Positions 1 through 8,363 of a stretch of DNA of 64,000 nt are shown here, piece by piece (position 1 is the first letter of the stretch; each line of letters opens with the position of its first letter). The stretch is from CAZRHR01 sp964578885 (lineage in GTDB: Bacteria > Bacteroidota > Bacteroidia > CAIKAF01). The position numbers were made by a program, and so were the translations under genes. Location of the stretch: NCBI GenBank assembly GCA_964578885.1, contig CAZOEO010000004.1:124001-188000 (forward strand), in the 5' to 3' direction. The notes beneath the pieces were generated by a model. It was not told the origin of the DNA, made no database searches, and saw only the letters and a list, made by a program, of their open reading frames with translations.

Positions 1-297
1 TCGAATTTATATAACAAGTTTGACCAAAGTGAAGTCCTTAAAGAAGACCATAGACACGACTTACATCAAATATTGGCCTACTCTTCATTCAGTAAGACCG
101 ATTTTAAATTCGGTTTTCTCTGTTACCCTTCAAATCAAATTGAATTAAAAACAATTCAATACAAAAACGGAATAAACGAAGCTACAAATACAATATTGAT
201 TTTGGGCGTTCCTTTAAGGAAAGACAGCATTAATGAGACAAAAAGGTTACTGACATTTGAGCTTAACGAAATTGAAAGAAGAACAACGAACCGCTAA
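1..297 (+). CDS. C-terminal fragment of a McrC-like restriction protein (partial)
   Basis: The frame is open from the first base of the window to a TAA at 295-297, giving the last 98 residues of a protein that starts outside the window. The fragment contains HDLHQILAYSSF, which fits the QxxxY motif that follows the PD-(D/E)XK nuclease core in McrC and related restriction subunits, and it ends in strand-rich sequence (GFLCYPS, TILILGVPL) as those proteins do. If right, this is the nuclease-side subunit of a McrBC-type system that cuts modified DNA, with its GTPase partner upstream. The catalytic core itself is not visible, so a general PD-(D/E)XK protein is an alternative. Base composition is AT-richer than the housekeeping genes that follow. 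Confidence 0.5.
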   Translation, partial: SNLYNKFDQSEVLKEDHRHDLHQILAYSSFSKTDFKFGFLCYPSNQIELKTIQYKNGINEATNTILILGVPLRKDSINETKRLLTFELNEIERRTTNR

Positions 298-320
298 CAG
301 CTAAGCATGCATGCGGTTCG
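287..320. repeat. 8-bp perfect inverted repeat overlapping the stop codon of the McrC-like gene
   Basis: CGAACCGC at 287-294 is the exact inverse complement of GCGGTTCG at 313-320, separated by 18 bases. The TAA stop at 295-297 sits directly after the first arm. There is no T-run behind the second arm, so it is a poor intrinsic terminator. It may be a transcript-end hairpin or a recombination footprint. Confidence 0.5.
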
Positions 321-591
321 CAGCGCCAGGTTTGGAAACTGCGTTGAATGAAACTGTTGCCCACACCTCCCTACGGATTTTACCATGTTGCAGGTGAGTT
401 GTAACTGGACGTACTGGCCACCAAGTCATCTTCAGCCCATTATTTCACTACGGTTGGGTGTAAGTCGTTGGGATCACTTTCTATTTGGGTGGTTGCATTT
501 AAAATGGGTAATTTAGACCTGAAAATGGCATAAAATCGAGTCCATAGATAAACTGCCGTGATAGTACATGACTATAATTCACCATAGCGAC
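321..591. other. Intergenic region without recognisable genes
   Basis: No open frame with coding character and no good TAnnTTTG promoter was seen between the McrC-like fragment and rluF. The region is the junction between an accessory-looking gene and housekeeping genes. Confidence 0.5.
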
Positions 592-1467
592 ATGCAGCAA
601 AACTCCATACGCATCAATAAATTTATTAGCGAAAGCGGTTTTTGTTCCAGGCGCGAGGCCGACCGTTTTATTGAAAGAGGGCTTGTATTCATCAACGGCC
701 GCAAAGCCACTACGGGTGACCAGGTGAAAGCGGGTGACAGTGTTCGTGTGAATGGACAAAAACTAGAACCATTTCAAGGTGAGGATATGGTTTTCATTGC
801 ATTGAATAAACCAGTGGGTATCACATCCACCACCGAAGAAAATGTGCGCGATAACATTGTAGATTTTGTAAACCATAGCAAACGTATTTTTCCTATTGGT
901 CGTTTGGATAAAGAATCGCAGGGACTCATCTTTTTGACCAATAATGGCGATTTGGTGAACAAGATTTTGCGGGCAGGAAACAACCACGAAAAGGAATATG
1001 TGGTTACGGTGAACAAGCCTTTAACCCCAGGTGTAATCACCGGCATGGCCAATGGCGTTCCCATACTGGGCGTTACGACCAAAAAGTGTAAGGTGGTTCA
1101 GGAGGGAGTCAATACGTTCAGAATTACTTTGGTACAAGGGCTAAACCGGCAGATTCGCAGGATGTGTGAGCATTTCGGATATGAGGTAACTAAATTGGAA
1201 CGGGTTCGCATTATGAACATTGACTTGAAAGGCTTGCCGGTTGGCGATTGGAGAGATTTAACAGAAAGCGAAATGAAGGTCATTTACAGCATGCTGGAAG
1301 AATCATCCGGGGTCGTTGAGAAAAAAGCAAAGTCCAAACCGCCGGCTAAAAAAAGTAAACCCGCGATGCCCGGCACATCTGGCCCTAAAAAAAACACAAA
1401 AGGTCGTTCATCTACTTTTAACCGAAGCACCAAAGGAAAGCCGGCACGTAGATCGGGTAGGGGATGA
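592..1467 (+). CDS. rluF: 23S rRNA pseudouridine(2604) synthase RluF
   Basis: Converts U2604 of 23S rRNA to pseudouridine in the cytoplasm. An S4 RNA-binding domain covers about residues 5-55 (INKFISESGFCSRREAD), followed by the RsuA/RluB/E/F catalytic domain. The motif GRLDKESQGLIFLT carries the catalytic Asp (D106), and ILRAGNNHEKEYVVTV and QIRRMCEHFGYEVTKLER are the signatures that separate RluF from RluB and RluE. The C-terminal 50 residues are a Lys/Pro/Ser-rich tail, as in E. coli RluF, which is nearly the same length. I chose ATG 592 because it gives the family's usual short N-terminus; an in-frame ATG at 568 would add eight residues. The gene stands alone. Confidence 0.93.
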   Translation: MQQNSIRINKFISESGFCSRREADRFIERGLVFINGRKATTGDQVKAGDSVRVNGQKLEPFQGEDMVFIALNKPVGITSTTEENVRDNIVDFVNHSKRIFPIGRLDKESQGLIFLTNNGDLVNKILRAGNNHEKEYVVTVNKPLTPGVITGMANGVPILGVTTKKCKVVQEGVNTFRITLVQGLNRQIRRMCEHFGYEVTKLERVRIMNIDLKGLPVGDWRDLTESEMKVIYSMLEESSGVVEKKAKSKPPAKKSKPAMPGTSGPKKNTKGRSSTFNRSTKGKPARRSGRG

Positions 1468-1925
1468 GAACTGCTCCGAAAGGTTCCCGGACAAAAGTAA
1501 AAAAGACCCCAAAAGCGTTTTCTATACGTGGGAATCTTAAAATCTAAAATTAAGATCGTTAGGGGTGAATTTTTGATTTCATTGATGCATTTCGGTCAGG
1601 TGTCCCATACTTAGAGCAAAGGTATCCAAAGAAATCTCGTCGTAAACGGCTCATCGAAATTTAAAAAAGTAAGTCGAACTTTAATCAAGAAGGGGATAAA
1701 ATCAAGACCAGATACAGAATCATAAAATAGGCGAAATAACAAGCATTTACCAGCCGGGATTTTATTTTTAGCCATTCACAATTGCTCATTTTTGGAGATT
1801 GGGTTTAATCTTGAGAAAAAAGATCTGTTGAAACTAGACGGATTACCTTATTTCAGACGAGTGATGCCCTCTTTTTCCAACTGATTTGAGAGTAGAATAA
1901 CCCCATTTTTTCCTTTTCACCACAC
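1468..1925. other. Intergenic region between convergent genes
   Basis: About 460 bases with no supported gene, between the ends of rluF and the oppositely oriented alpha-oxoamine synthase gene. Nothing was recognised except the terminator at its right edge. Confidence 0.5.
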
Positions 1926-1956
1926 AAAAAAGCGGATGCATATCACACCCGCTTTT
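1926..1956 (-). terminator. Intrinsic terminator of the alpha-oxoamine synthase gene
   Basis: AAAAGCGG (1928-1935) pairs with CCGCTTTT (1949-1956) around a 13-base loop. Read on the minus strand the hairpin is followed by a T-run (complement of the A-run starting at 1926). It lies 24 bases beyond the stop of the minus-strand gene. Confidence 0.75.
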
Positions 1957-1979
1957 AAAATTCATTTGAAGCTCGTTGG

Positions 1980-3233
1980 TTAAGCCTTCATGCCAACAGC
2001 GTAATTCTCTTTGTCATACAGTCCGTTCTGCAATTTTTCCCGAACCTTAGCAAAAGCGTCTAAGGTATATTGCACATCCTCCAGCGTATGCACTGCCGTA
2101 GGAATCAAACGAAGGATGATGATGCCTTTCGGAACGACCGGATACATGACTACGGAACAAAATACCCCATAGTTTTCACGAAGATCCAACACCAGGTTAG
2201 ATGCTTCTGCCGGTCCGCCGTTCAAATAGACGGGCGTAACGGGTGAATTGGTTTTTCCGATGTTGAAGCCCAAAGAGGTCAGTCCTTTTTGTAAAGCATG
2301 CACAATGGTCCAAAGTTTTTCTTTGAGTTCCGGACGGGTGCGCATCAGTTCTAACCGCTTTAAAGCCGTAATGACTAAGGGCATAGGTAAACTCTTGGCG
2401 AAAATCTGGGAGCGGGTGTTATACTTCAGGTATTGAATTACATCCGGATCGCCTGATACAAATGCACCAATGAGGGCAAAAGATTTGGCGAAAGTGCCGA
2501 AGTACACATCGATTTCGTCTTGCACGCCTTGTTCTTGTCCGGTGCCGCCTAATTTAGGACCCATGGTACCGATGCCGTGGGCGTCGTCGACCAACAAACG
2601 GAAACCGTATTTCTTTTTCAAGGCCACCACGCCGCGCAAATCGCCCTGGTCGCCAGCCATACCGAATACACCTTCGGTGATAACAAGGATGCCACCGCCG
2701 GTTTGTTGGGTCACGTGCTGAGCGTGTTGGAGTTGTTTTTCAAGGCTCTCCATATCATTGTGCTGATATACGAACCGTTTACCGGAATGCATACGCACAC
2801 CATCGACCAAACAAGCATGAGATTCAGAGTCATACACCACCACATCATGTCGTCCAAGCAGTGCATCTACCACGCTCATCACGCCCTGGTAACCATAATT
2901 CAGGAGCATGCCGGCTTTCTTTTCTGTGAAATCCGCCAGTTCTTGTTCAAGTTTTTCATGATAATCGGACTCTCCGGTCATCATCCGCGCACCCATAGGG
3001 TAAGCCAAACCAAATTCTTTGGTGGCGGCTTCGTCTACGGCGCGAACTTCGGGGTGATTGGCAAGTCCCAAGTAGTTGTTCAATGACCAAACCAAAACCT
3101 CTTTTCCTCTGAAAGTCATTTTGTTAGCAATGGGGCCTTCCAGTTTTGGAAAAGCAAAATATCCATGTGCTACCTTGGCATACTGGCCAAGTGGACCGGG
3201 GTTTTTCCGGATTTTATCAAAAATATCCGCCAT
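1980..3233 (-). CDS. PLP-dependent alpha-oxoamine synthase (serine palmitoyltransferase / KBL-like)
   Basis: Fold-type I PLP enzyme that joins an amino acid to an acyl-CoA with loss of CO2. Family landmarks: DSESHAC with H139 that stacks on the PLP ring, VDDAHGIG (D216, H219), and GTFAKS with the Schiff-base lysine K250. The length (417 residues) fits the family. In Bacteroidota the likely roles are serine palmitoyltransferase (first step of sphingolipid synthesis) or a 2-amino-3-ketobutyrate CoA ligase-like reaction. The conserved PMGARMMTGESDYHEKLE segment is typical of the uncharacterised Bacteroidota branch, so the substrate is left open. It has its own promoter (3262-3269) and terminator and is divergent from bamD. 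Confidence 0.85.
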   Translation of the reverse strand: MADIFDKIRKNPGPLGQYAKVAHGYFAFPKLEGPIANKMTFRGKEVLVWSLNNYLGLANHPEVRAVDEAATKEFGLAYPMGARMMTGESDYHEKLEQELADFTEKKAGMLLNYGYQGVMSVVDALLGRHDVVVYDSESHACLVDGVRMHSGKRFVYQHNDMESLEKQLQHAQHVTQQTGGGILVITEGVFGMAGDQGDLRGVVALKKKYGFRLLVDDAHGIGTMGPKLGGTGQEQGVQDEIDVYFGTFAKSFALIGAFVSGDPDVIQYLKYNTRSQIFAKSLPMPLVITALKRLELMRTRPELKEKLWTIVHALQKGLTSLGFNIGKTNSPVTPVYLNGGPAEASNLVLDLRENYGVFCSVVMYPVVPKGIIILRLIPTAVHTLEDVQYTLDAFAKVREKLQNGLYDKENYAVGMKA

Positions 3234-3261
3234 AGTTGTGGTTTCTTGGTTTACCTTCGCG

Positions 3262-3269
3262 CAAAGTTA
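3262..3269 (-). promoter_or_regulatory. Bacteroidota-type -7 element of the alpha-oxoamine synthase gene
   Basis: Minus-strand TAACTTTG is an exact match to TAnnTTTG, 28 bases before the ATG at 3233, predicting a leader of roughly 20 bases. Confidence 0.6.
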
Positions 3270-3309
3270 GTATTAAGTGTTGCATCTGTTCATGACCTTT
3301 GAAAAAAAC

Positions 3310-4176
3310 ATGCGATTCACAATTTGGTTGCGCGCTTTGCGTTATTCATCGGTGAAATTACCAGGACATAACCATCGGCTTTCCATTATTTTGGTAATCG
3401 TTCTAATTCTGTCTTCCGGCTGTAACGATTATAACAGGGCATTGAAGGGCAGCGATTATGCGCTGAAAAGGGAAGTGGCCATGGAAATGTACCAGAAAAA
3501 GAAGTATGGTAAAGCCGTGACCTTGTTTGAGGAACTGTATACCGTAATGCGTTCAGGTCCTGGCGCAGAAGAAATTACATATTATTTTGCCCAATCTCAT
3601 TTTGGCGCAGGAGATTATTTGCTGGCGAATTTTTATTTTGAGCTGTTTGTAAAAACCCATCTCCGGTCGCAATGGTACGAAGAGGCCTGGTTCATGTCGG
3701 GTTATGCTTTGTACAAGGCCGCCCCGGCTCCACATTTAGATCCATCCAGTACGCGCGATGCCATTCAGAAACTCCAACAATTTATCGATCGATTTTCAGA
3801 TTCTCCCAAAGCTGCGGAAGCCACGGCGTTGATTGAGGAATTGCGAGGTCGTTTAGACATCAAGGCGTATCGGGGGGCACAATTGTATTTCGATCAGGGC
3901 TACTACCAGGCCGCTTCCAAAGCGTTTGAATATGCTTTAATGGAATTTCCGGATTCTCCGCGACGCTTTGAAATGCAATACAAAGTGGTTCGAGCATTGT
4001 TTTTATATGCGGAAAAAAGCATCAGAACAAAAAGAAAGGAGCGGTATGAGCAAGTCTTGGAAAAATATCGTAAATTCGCACCTCAATTGGCGGGCTCTGC
4101 TTTTGATGCCAAAACAAAAGAATTGTTTGATTTGGCTCAGGCACGCATCGCACAAATAAACCAGCAATCAGAGTAA
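3310..4176 (+). CDS. bamD: Outer membrane assembly lipoprotein BamD
   Basis: BamD is the lipoprotein partner of BamA in inserting beta-barrel proteins into the outer membrane. The protein has a hydrophobic segment ending in the lipobox LSSGC, then tetratricopeptide-like helices (MEMYQKKKYGKAVTLFEELY; FDQGYYQAASKAFEYALMEF) arranged as in BamD. Length after the Cys is about 250 residues, as expected. The start is uncertain: ATG 3310 follows GACCTTTG, one base off the TAnnTTTG element, but gives a long 38-residue signal region; GTG 3352 would give a 24-residue lipoprotein signal. It is the first gene of the cluster running to fabI, one base before rpoZ. Confidence 0.9.
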   Translation: MRFTIWLRALRYSSVKLPGHNHRLSIILVIVLILSSGCNDYNRALKGSDYALKREVAMEMYQKKKYGKAVTLFEELYTVMRSGPGAEEITYYFAQSHFGAGDYLLANFYFELFVKTHLRSQWYEEAWFMSGYALYKAAPAPHLDPSSTRDAIQKLQQFIDRFSDSPKAAEATALIEELRGRLDIKAYRGAQLYFDQGYYQAASKAFEYALMEFPDSPRRFEMQYKVVRALFLYAEKSIRTKRKERYEQVLEKYRKFAPQLAGSAFDAKTKELFDLAQARIAQINQQSE

Positions 4177-4177
4177 A

Positions 4178-4528
4178 ATGGCCAATATTCGTAAATCTTC
4201 TGCTGAAATTTCCACCATTACCAGGGACATTACACAACTGGATCGTCATACCGGCAATATTTATGAATCACTTTCTGTGATTAGTCGTCGTGCCAGCCAG
4301 GTGCAGGTAAAAATTAAAGAAGAAGTTCAACATAAGCTTCAGGATTTCGTAAGCCAAACCGACAATTTGGAGGAAGTGTTGGAGAACCGTGAGCAAATTG
4401 AGATTTCTCGTTTTTACGAAAAGCTTCCCAAGGCTCATTCTATTGCCTACCAGGAGTGGTTAGACAACCAGATTTATTTCCGTAACCCGGATACTGGCAA
4501 GGCTTCCGAGGGAGAAGAAAACGCATAA
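4178..4528 (+). CDS. rpoZ: RNA polymerase omega subunit (RpoZ/Rpb6 type)
   Basis: Small subunit that helps fold and assemble RNA polymerase beta-prime. The Bacteroidota form is recognisable by RDITQLDRHTGNIYESLSVI at the N-terminus, the omega/Rpb6 segment RRASQV, then NLEEVLENREQIEISRFYEKLPK and the closing IYFRNP. It has 116 residues, normal for the phylum and longer than E. coli omega. The ATG follows the bamD stop by one base, and coaBC starts ten bases after the stop, so the three genes are very likely cotranscribed. Confidence 0.92.
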   Translation: MANIRKSSAEISTITRDITQLDRHTGNIYESLSVISRRASQVQVKIKEEVQHKLQDFVSQTDNLEEVLENREQIEISRFYEKLPKAHSIAYQEWLDNQIYFRNPDTGKASEGEENA

Positions 4529-4538
4529 TCAGTTCCCC

Positions 4539-5750
4539 ATGCTTCGGGGAAAAAAAATTATTTTAGGCGTTTGTGGGTCTATTTCGGCCTACAAAACGCC
4601 TAATTTTTTACGTCTGCTCCTGCAGGAAGGTGCGCAGGTGCGGGTGGTGATAACGCCTTCCGCGGCGCAATTCGTTTCTCCTTTGGTGCTGGAAACGTTG
4701 TCCGGTCATCCGGTGGCCATGGGATGGACGGTAGAAGGAAACTCCAACCAATGGCATAACCATGTGGAATGGGGCTGCTGGGCCGATCTTTTCATCATTG
4801 CGCCAGCTTCCGCTCAGACTTTACACGATTTGGCGCACGGAGCGGCGCCACATTTTCTGTCCGGCGTTTATTTGTCGGCGCGTTGTCCGGTGATGATTGC
4901 TCCTGCCATGGATCACGACATGTATCGGCATGCTGCGGTAAAACGTAATTTGCGTCAGTTGGCCGAAGATGGTTGTGCCATCATTCCAGCCGCTTACGGC
5001 CCTTTGGCTTCTGGTTTGGTAGGAGAGGGTCGACTGCCTGAGCCACATGAACTACTGGCGAAAGTCGTGGATTTTTTTTCAGAAAAACCCGGGTTTTTGG
5101 CCGGGAAAACCATTCTGATTACCAGCGGTCCTACCCGTGAACCCATTGATCCTGTTCGCTTTATTTCCAATCATTCTTCCGGAAAAATGGGGGCGGCCCT
5201 TGCCGATGCGGCCAAAGCTCAGGGCGCTCATGTTATTTTTATCACCGGGCCAGCTCCCGTTCAACCTACCACGACACCAGATACCTATATTCAGGTAGAA
5301 TCGGCGAAAGACATGTTAGGGGCCGTACTTTCGCATCAGGAAAAAGTAGATTGGTTCTTTTTCGCGGCGGCAGTGGCAGACAAGAGACCAGCAAACCCTG
5401 CTACAGAAAAATTGAAAAAAGGGGAAACCGGATTGGATGTGATTGAATTAACCGAAAATCCGGATATCCTGGCCACCGTTGGCCATCAAAGAAAAAAAGG
5501 CACCGTGGTGGTCGGTTTTGCCCTTGAAACGTCCAATGGTTTGGCGTATGCCAGGGAAAAATGCAACCGTAAAAAGGCCGATTTTATTTGTTTAAATCTT
5601 TATCAGCCGGAGAAAGGCACAGGTTTTGGTAGCGATACCAATGAAATTACGGTGGTAAGTTCGCAGGAAACATGGAATTTTCCACATGCTTCTAAAACCG
5701 ACCTGGCCCATCAACTAATTGCTTTCGTTCATGCAAAACAACATTCTTAA
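4539..5750 (+). CDS. coaBC: Bifunctional phosphopantothenoylcysteine decarboxylase / synthetase CoaBC
   Basis: Catalyses two steps of coenzyme A synthesis: CTP-dependent addition of cysteine to 4-phosphopantothenate, then FMN-dependent decarboxylation. The N-terminal flavoprotein domain (1-185) shows GSISAYK, the catalytic His in NHVEW (H75), WADLFIIAPASAQT and PAMDHDMY. The CoaB domain begins near ITSGPTREPIDPVRFISN (about 190) and includes NHSSGKMG and FFAAAVADKRP. At the position of the reactive Cys of E. coli Dfp (Cys158) this protein has Ser (LASG, S158). The next gene overlaps its 3' end by 20 bases. Confidence 0.95.
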   Translation: MLRGKKIILGVCGSISAYKTPNFLRLLLQEGAQVRVVITPSAAQFVSPLVLETLSGHPVAMGWTVEGNSNQWHNHVEWGCWADLFIIAPASAQTLHDLAHGAAPHFLSGVYLSARCPVMIAPAMDHDMYRHAAVKRNLRQLAEDGCAIIPAAYGPLASGLVGEGRLPEPHELLAKVVDFFSEKPGFLAGKTILITSGPTREPIDPVRFISNHSSGKMGAALADAAKAQGAHVIFITGPAPVQPTTTPDTYIQVESAKDMLGAVLSHQEKVDWFFFAAAVADKRPANPATEKLKKGETGLDVIELTENPDILATVGHQRKKGTVVVGFALETSNGLAYAREKCNRKKADFICLNLYQPEKGTGFGSDTNEITVVSSQETWNFPHASKTDLAHQLIAFVHAKQHS

Positions 5751-6654
5751 CATCCTTTTCGCCCTATTTCTGATGTTCAGCGGAGCCTTGTCTGCCCAGG
5801 AATTGCGTTGTAAAGTGGTGGTCAATTCCAATCAGATTGCACAGGTAGATCGTTCGGTGTTCGATGCTTTGCAAACCGGACTCACTGAATTCATGAATAA
5901 TACCAAATGGACCGATGATGTCTATGAGGAGTTTGAAAAAATTGAATGTCAGATTTTTATCAATGTTACAGCGCAGGAAAAAGACAACGCCGACAAAGTC
6001 ATTCCGGATCGGTATCGGGGTGCGATTACCATCATTGCCCAGCGTCGGATTTATAATTCCACTTACGACAGTCCATTACTCAATCACCTGGATGATGATT
6101 TTACCTTTCAATATATTCCATTTCAGCAACTTTTGTTCAGTGACAATGCTGCATTAAGCAATTTAACCTCCGTGTTTGCCTTTTATGCGTACATGATTAT
6201 CGGTTTAGACATGGACACGTTTTCACCGGAAGGCGGAACCGAGATTTTGAACAAAGCCTTAAATGTGGTGAACAATGCGCAGACTATTGCCGATCGCGGT
6301 TGGCAGCCCACTCAGGGAAATTCCAATCGCTATTGGATGATCAATGACTACATGAATGCTGCATTTAAACCATTACGTTCCTTGATGTATACCTATCATC
6401 GGGAAGGATTTGACCAAATGGATCAGGATTTACCCAAAGCCAGGGCGAAGGCGTTGGAATCCCTGAAACAGCTTCAGGCCATTTGGAACCAGCGTCCCAA
6501 CGCTTTTTTGTTGCAGTTGTTCTTTAATGCAAAGCGAAATGAAATCTTGGCATTGCTCAGAACCTCAGACCCTTCGGAAAAGGCGACCATGTTGCCTGTC
6601 TTGAAAAAAGTAGATCCTGCACAAAGTGCCAAGTACGACGATTTGGTGCGTTAG
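5731..6654 (+). CDS. porD: DUF4835 / PorD family secreted protein
   Basis: A secreted protein of 307 residues with a cleavable signal peptide (MQNNILNILFALFLMFSGALSAQ). The body matches the DUF4835 family, listed in databases as the type IX secretion-associated protein PorD and almost always encoded between coaBC and recN in Bacteroidota. Recognisable segments are PDRYRGAITIIAQRRIYNS, DDDFTFQYIPFQQL and FYAYMIIGLDMDTFSPEGG. Its biochemical role is not established. I chose ATG 5731 because it starts the signal peptide directly; TTG 5719 is four codons upstream. Overlap with coaBC suggests translational coupling. Confidence 0.85.
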   Translation: MQNNILNILFALFLMFSGALSAQELRCKVVVNSNQIAQVDRSVFDALQTGLTEFMNNTKWTDDVYEEFEKIECQIFINVTAQEKDNADKVIPDRYRGAITIIAQRRIYNSTYDSPLLNHLDDDFTFQYIPFQQLLFSDNAALSNLTSVFAFYAYMIIGLDMDTFSPEGGTEILNKALNVVNNAQTIADRGWQPTQGNSNRYWMINDYMNAAFKPLRSLMYTYHREGFDQMDQDLPKARAKALESLKQLQAIWNQRPNAFLLQLFFNAKRNEILALLRTSDPSEKATMLPVLKKVDPAQSAKYDDLVR

Positions 6655-6662
6655 TTTCATGC

Positions 6663-6670
6663 TACCTTTG
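6663..6670 (+). promoter_or_regulatory. TAnnTTTG element immediately before recN
   Basis: TACCTTTG is an exact match and ends four bases before the recN ATG at 6675. This predicts a leaderless or near-leaderless transcript in addition to read-through from coaBC-porD. Confidence 0.5.
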
Positions 6671-6674
6671 TCTC

Positions 6675-8333
6675 ATGCTGCAGTGCCTAGACATCCGACA
6701 TTTTGCCCTGATTGAATCCGCGACCCTTCATTTTGGACCAGGATTAAACATCATTACTGGTGAAACTGGAGCGGGAAAATCCATTTTATTAGGTGCCCTA
6801 GGGCTGGTCATGGGAAATCGCGCTGAAGGCGTCACCGTTTCTGATGAAAAATGCGTGATTGAGGCCCATTTCGATTTGAATCCGGACGTGTATACGCATC
6901 GGTTTGAGGGGATGGGATTGGTGTTTGAGCCGCTGACCATTTTGCGTCGTGAGATTTGGCCCAATGGGAAATCCAGGGCCTTTGTAAACGATTCGCCGGT
7001 AAGTCTGCTCCAGCTGAGGGAACTTACCCAAGAGTTGTTAGACATTCATGCCCAACATGAGCATTTACTGATACGTGCTCAGGATTTTCGACTGGAAGTT
7101 TTGGACGTGCTGGCCGAGAATCAAACCTTGTTACAGGCGTATGGTGAAATTTTCGACCGATGGAAATTGCACGTGAAAGAGCTGGAGAATCTGAAGCAAG
7201 CACAGGCTCATGCAGTACGCGAAAAAGACTTTATGGCCTTTCAATTGTCTGAATGGGAAGGTTTACAGTGGAAAGAGGGCGATTTGGCTCATTTGGAACA
7301 GCTGCAGAAAACCTTGGGGCATGCGGAGCAAATTCAGCAAGCCTTGCTTTCCGTTCTGTCTCTGATGGACGGAGAAGAGGGGGGAGGCGTGATGCAAATG
7401 CGGCGGATGGCTCAGGCTTTGGAAAAAATTTCCGGTTGGTTGCCAGATTTGGAAAAAGAAAAGGACCGACTCACTTCTATTTGGATTGAATTGCAGGATA
7501 TTCAGTCTGAGCTACAAGGCTGGTTATCGCAAACCGAAGCTGATCCTCAGGCTTTGGCCGAGGTAGATGGTCGGCTGGATGCTTGGTATCAGTTTTCTCG
7601 GAAACATCAGATTCAGGGAGAAGAAGAAGCCTTTTTATTGGTGAAAAGTTGGGAAAATGCCCTTTCTTCAGACCAGCAAAACGAGGAAAGAATCGCGTGG
7701 TTAACCGAGGAATCCGACCGACTTTTTAAAGCTGCCTGGGAGAAAGCAGGGCAATTGTCTGACAAACGGCGTCTTGCTGCCACCAAGTTAACGGACGATC
7801 TATTGCCGATGCTTGCCCAGTTGGGAATGCAGGGCGCTCGGCTGGAAGTGCAACTTTCCGCCTCAGATCAGCTTGGTTCGCAAGGCATAGATAAAGTAGG
7901 TTTTTTATTTTCTGCCAATCCGGGAATGCCCTTAGGAGAAATTTCCAAAACTGCCTCTGGCGGTGAAGTTTCCCGGTTTATGTTGTGTTTAAAGCGATTG
8001 GTGGCGCATAAAAAACTATTCCCTACGCTTTTATTCGACGAGGTAGACACAGGGGTTAGTGGTCCGGTGGCGAGTAAAATGGGAGAGATTTTAGCCCTAA
8101 TGGCTGAAAATGCACAGATTATTGTGATTTCACATTTGCCACAGGTGGCGGCAAAAGGTCATCAACACTTCATGGTTAAAAAAGAATTTAACCAAAATAA
8201 ATCATTTACACGCATTTTAAAACTTGAGGAAACAGCCCGTATTGAGGAGATTGCCAGGCTGTTAAGTGGCGAAACCATCACCCCATCCGCCATAGAAAAT
8301 GCTAAAACCCTGCTTGGAATACAAATAAATTAG
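6675..8333 (+). CDS. recN: DNA repair protein RecN
   Basis: SMC-like ATPase acting in recombinational repair of double-strand breaks. The Walker A motif GETGAGKS is at residues 29-36 and HAQHEHLLI lies in the head domain. The middle 200 residues are coiled coil, then come the ABC signature region (ASGGEVSRFML) and Walker B (LLFDEVDTGVSG), followed by VISHLPQVAAKG. The length of 552 is normal. The position between porD and fabI is the common Bacteroidota order. Confidence 0.96.
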   Translation: MLQCLDIRHFALIESATLHFGPGLNIITGETGAGKSILLGALGLVMGNRAEGVTVSDEKCVIEAHFDLNPDVYTHRFEGMGLVFEPLTILRREIWPNGKSRAFVNDSPVSLLQLRELTQELLDIHAQHEHLLIRAQDFRLEVLDVLAENQTLLQAYGEIFDRWKLHVKELENLKQAQAHAVREKDFMAFQLSEWEGLQWKEGDLAHLEQLQKTLGHAEQIQQALLSVLSLMDGEEGGGVMQMRRMAQALEKISGWLPDLEKEKDRLTSIWIELQDIQSELQGWLSQTEADPQALAEVDGRLDAWYQFSRKHQIQGEEEAFLLVKSWENALSSDQQNEERIAWLTEESDRLFKAAWEKAGQLSDKRRLAATKLTDDLLPMLAQLGMQGARLEVQLSASDQLGSQGIDKVGFLFSANPGMPLGEISKTASGGEVSRFMLCLKRLVAHKKLFPTLLFDEVDTGVSGPVASKMGEILALMAENAQIIVISHLPQVAAKGHQHFMVKKEFNQNKSFTRILKLEETARIEEIARLLSGETITPSAIENAKTLLGIQIN

Positions 8334-8363
8334 TTTTCTTTGCAGAATAAACCCATTTACCGC

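Noticed and set aside
287..350. Integron attC-like site (GCTAACA near a stop codon, GTTGAAT downstream)
   Set aside because: The core matches are short enough to arise by chance, the two halves do not form the bulged attC hairpin, and no second site or integron integrase is present.
499..759. Minus-strand frame across the start of rluF
   Set aside because: It is antisense to the S4 domain of rluF and shows no protein features.
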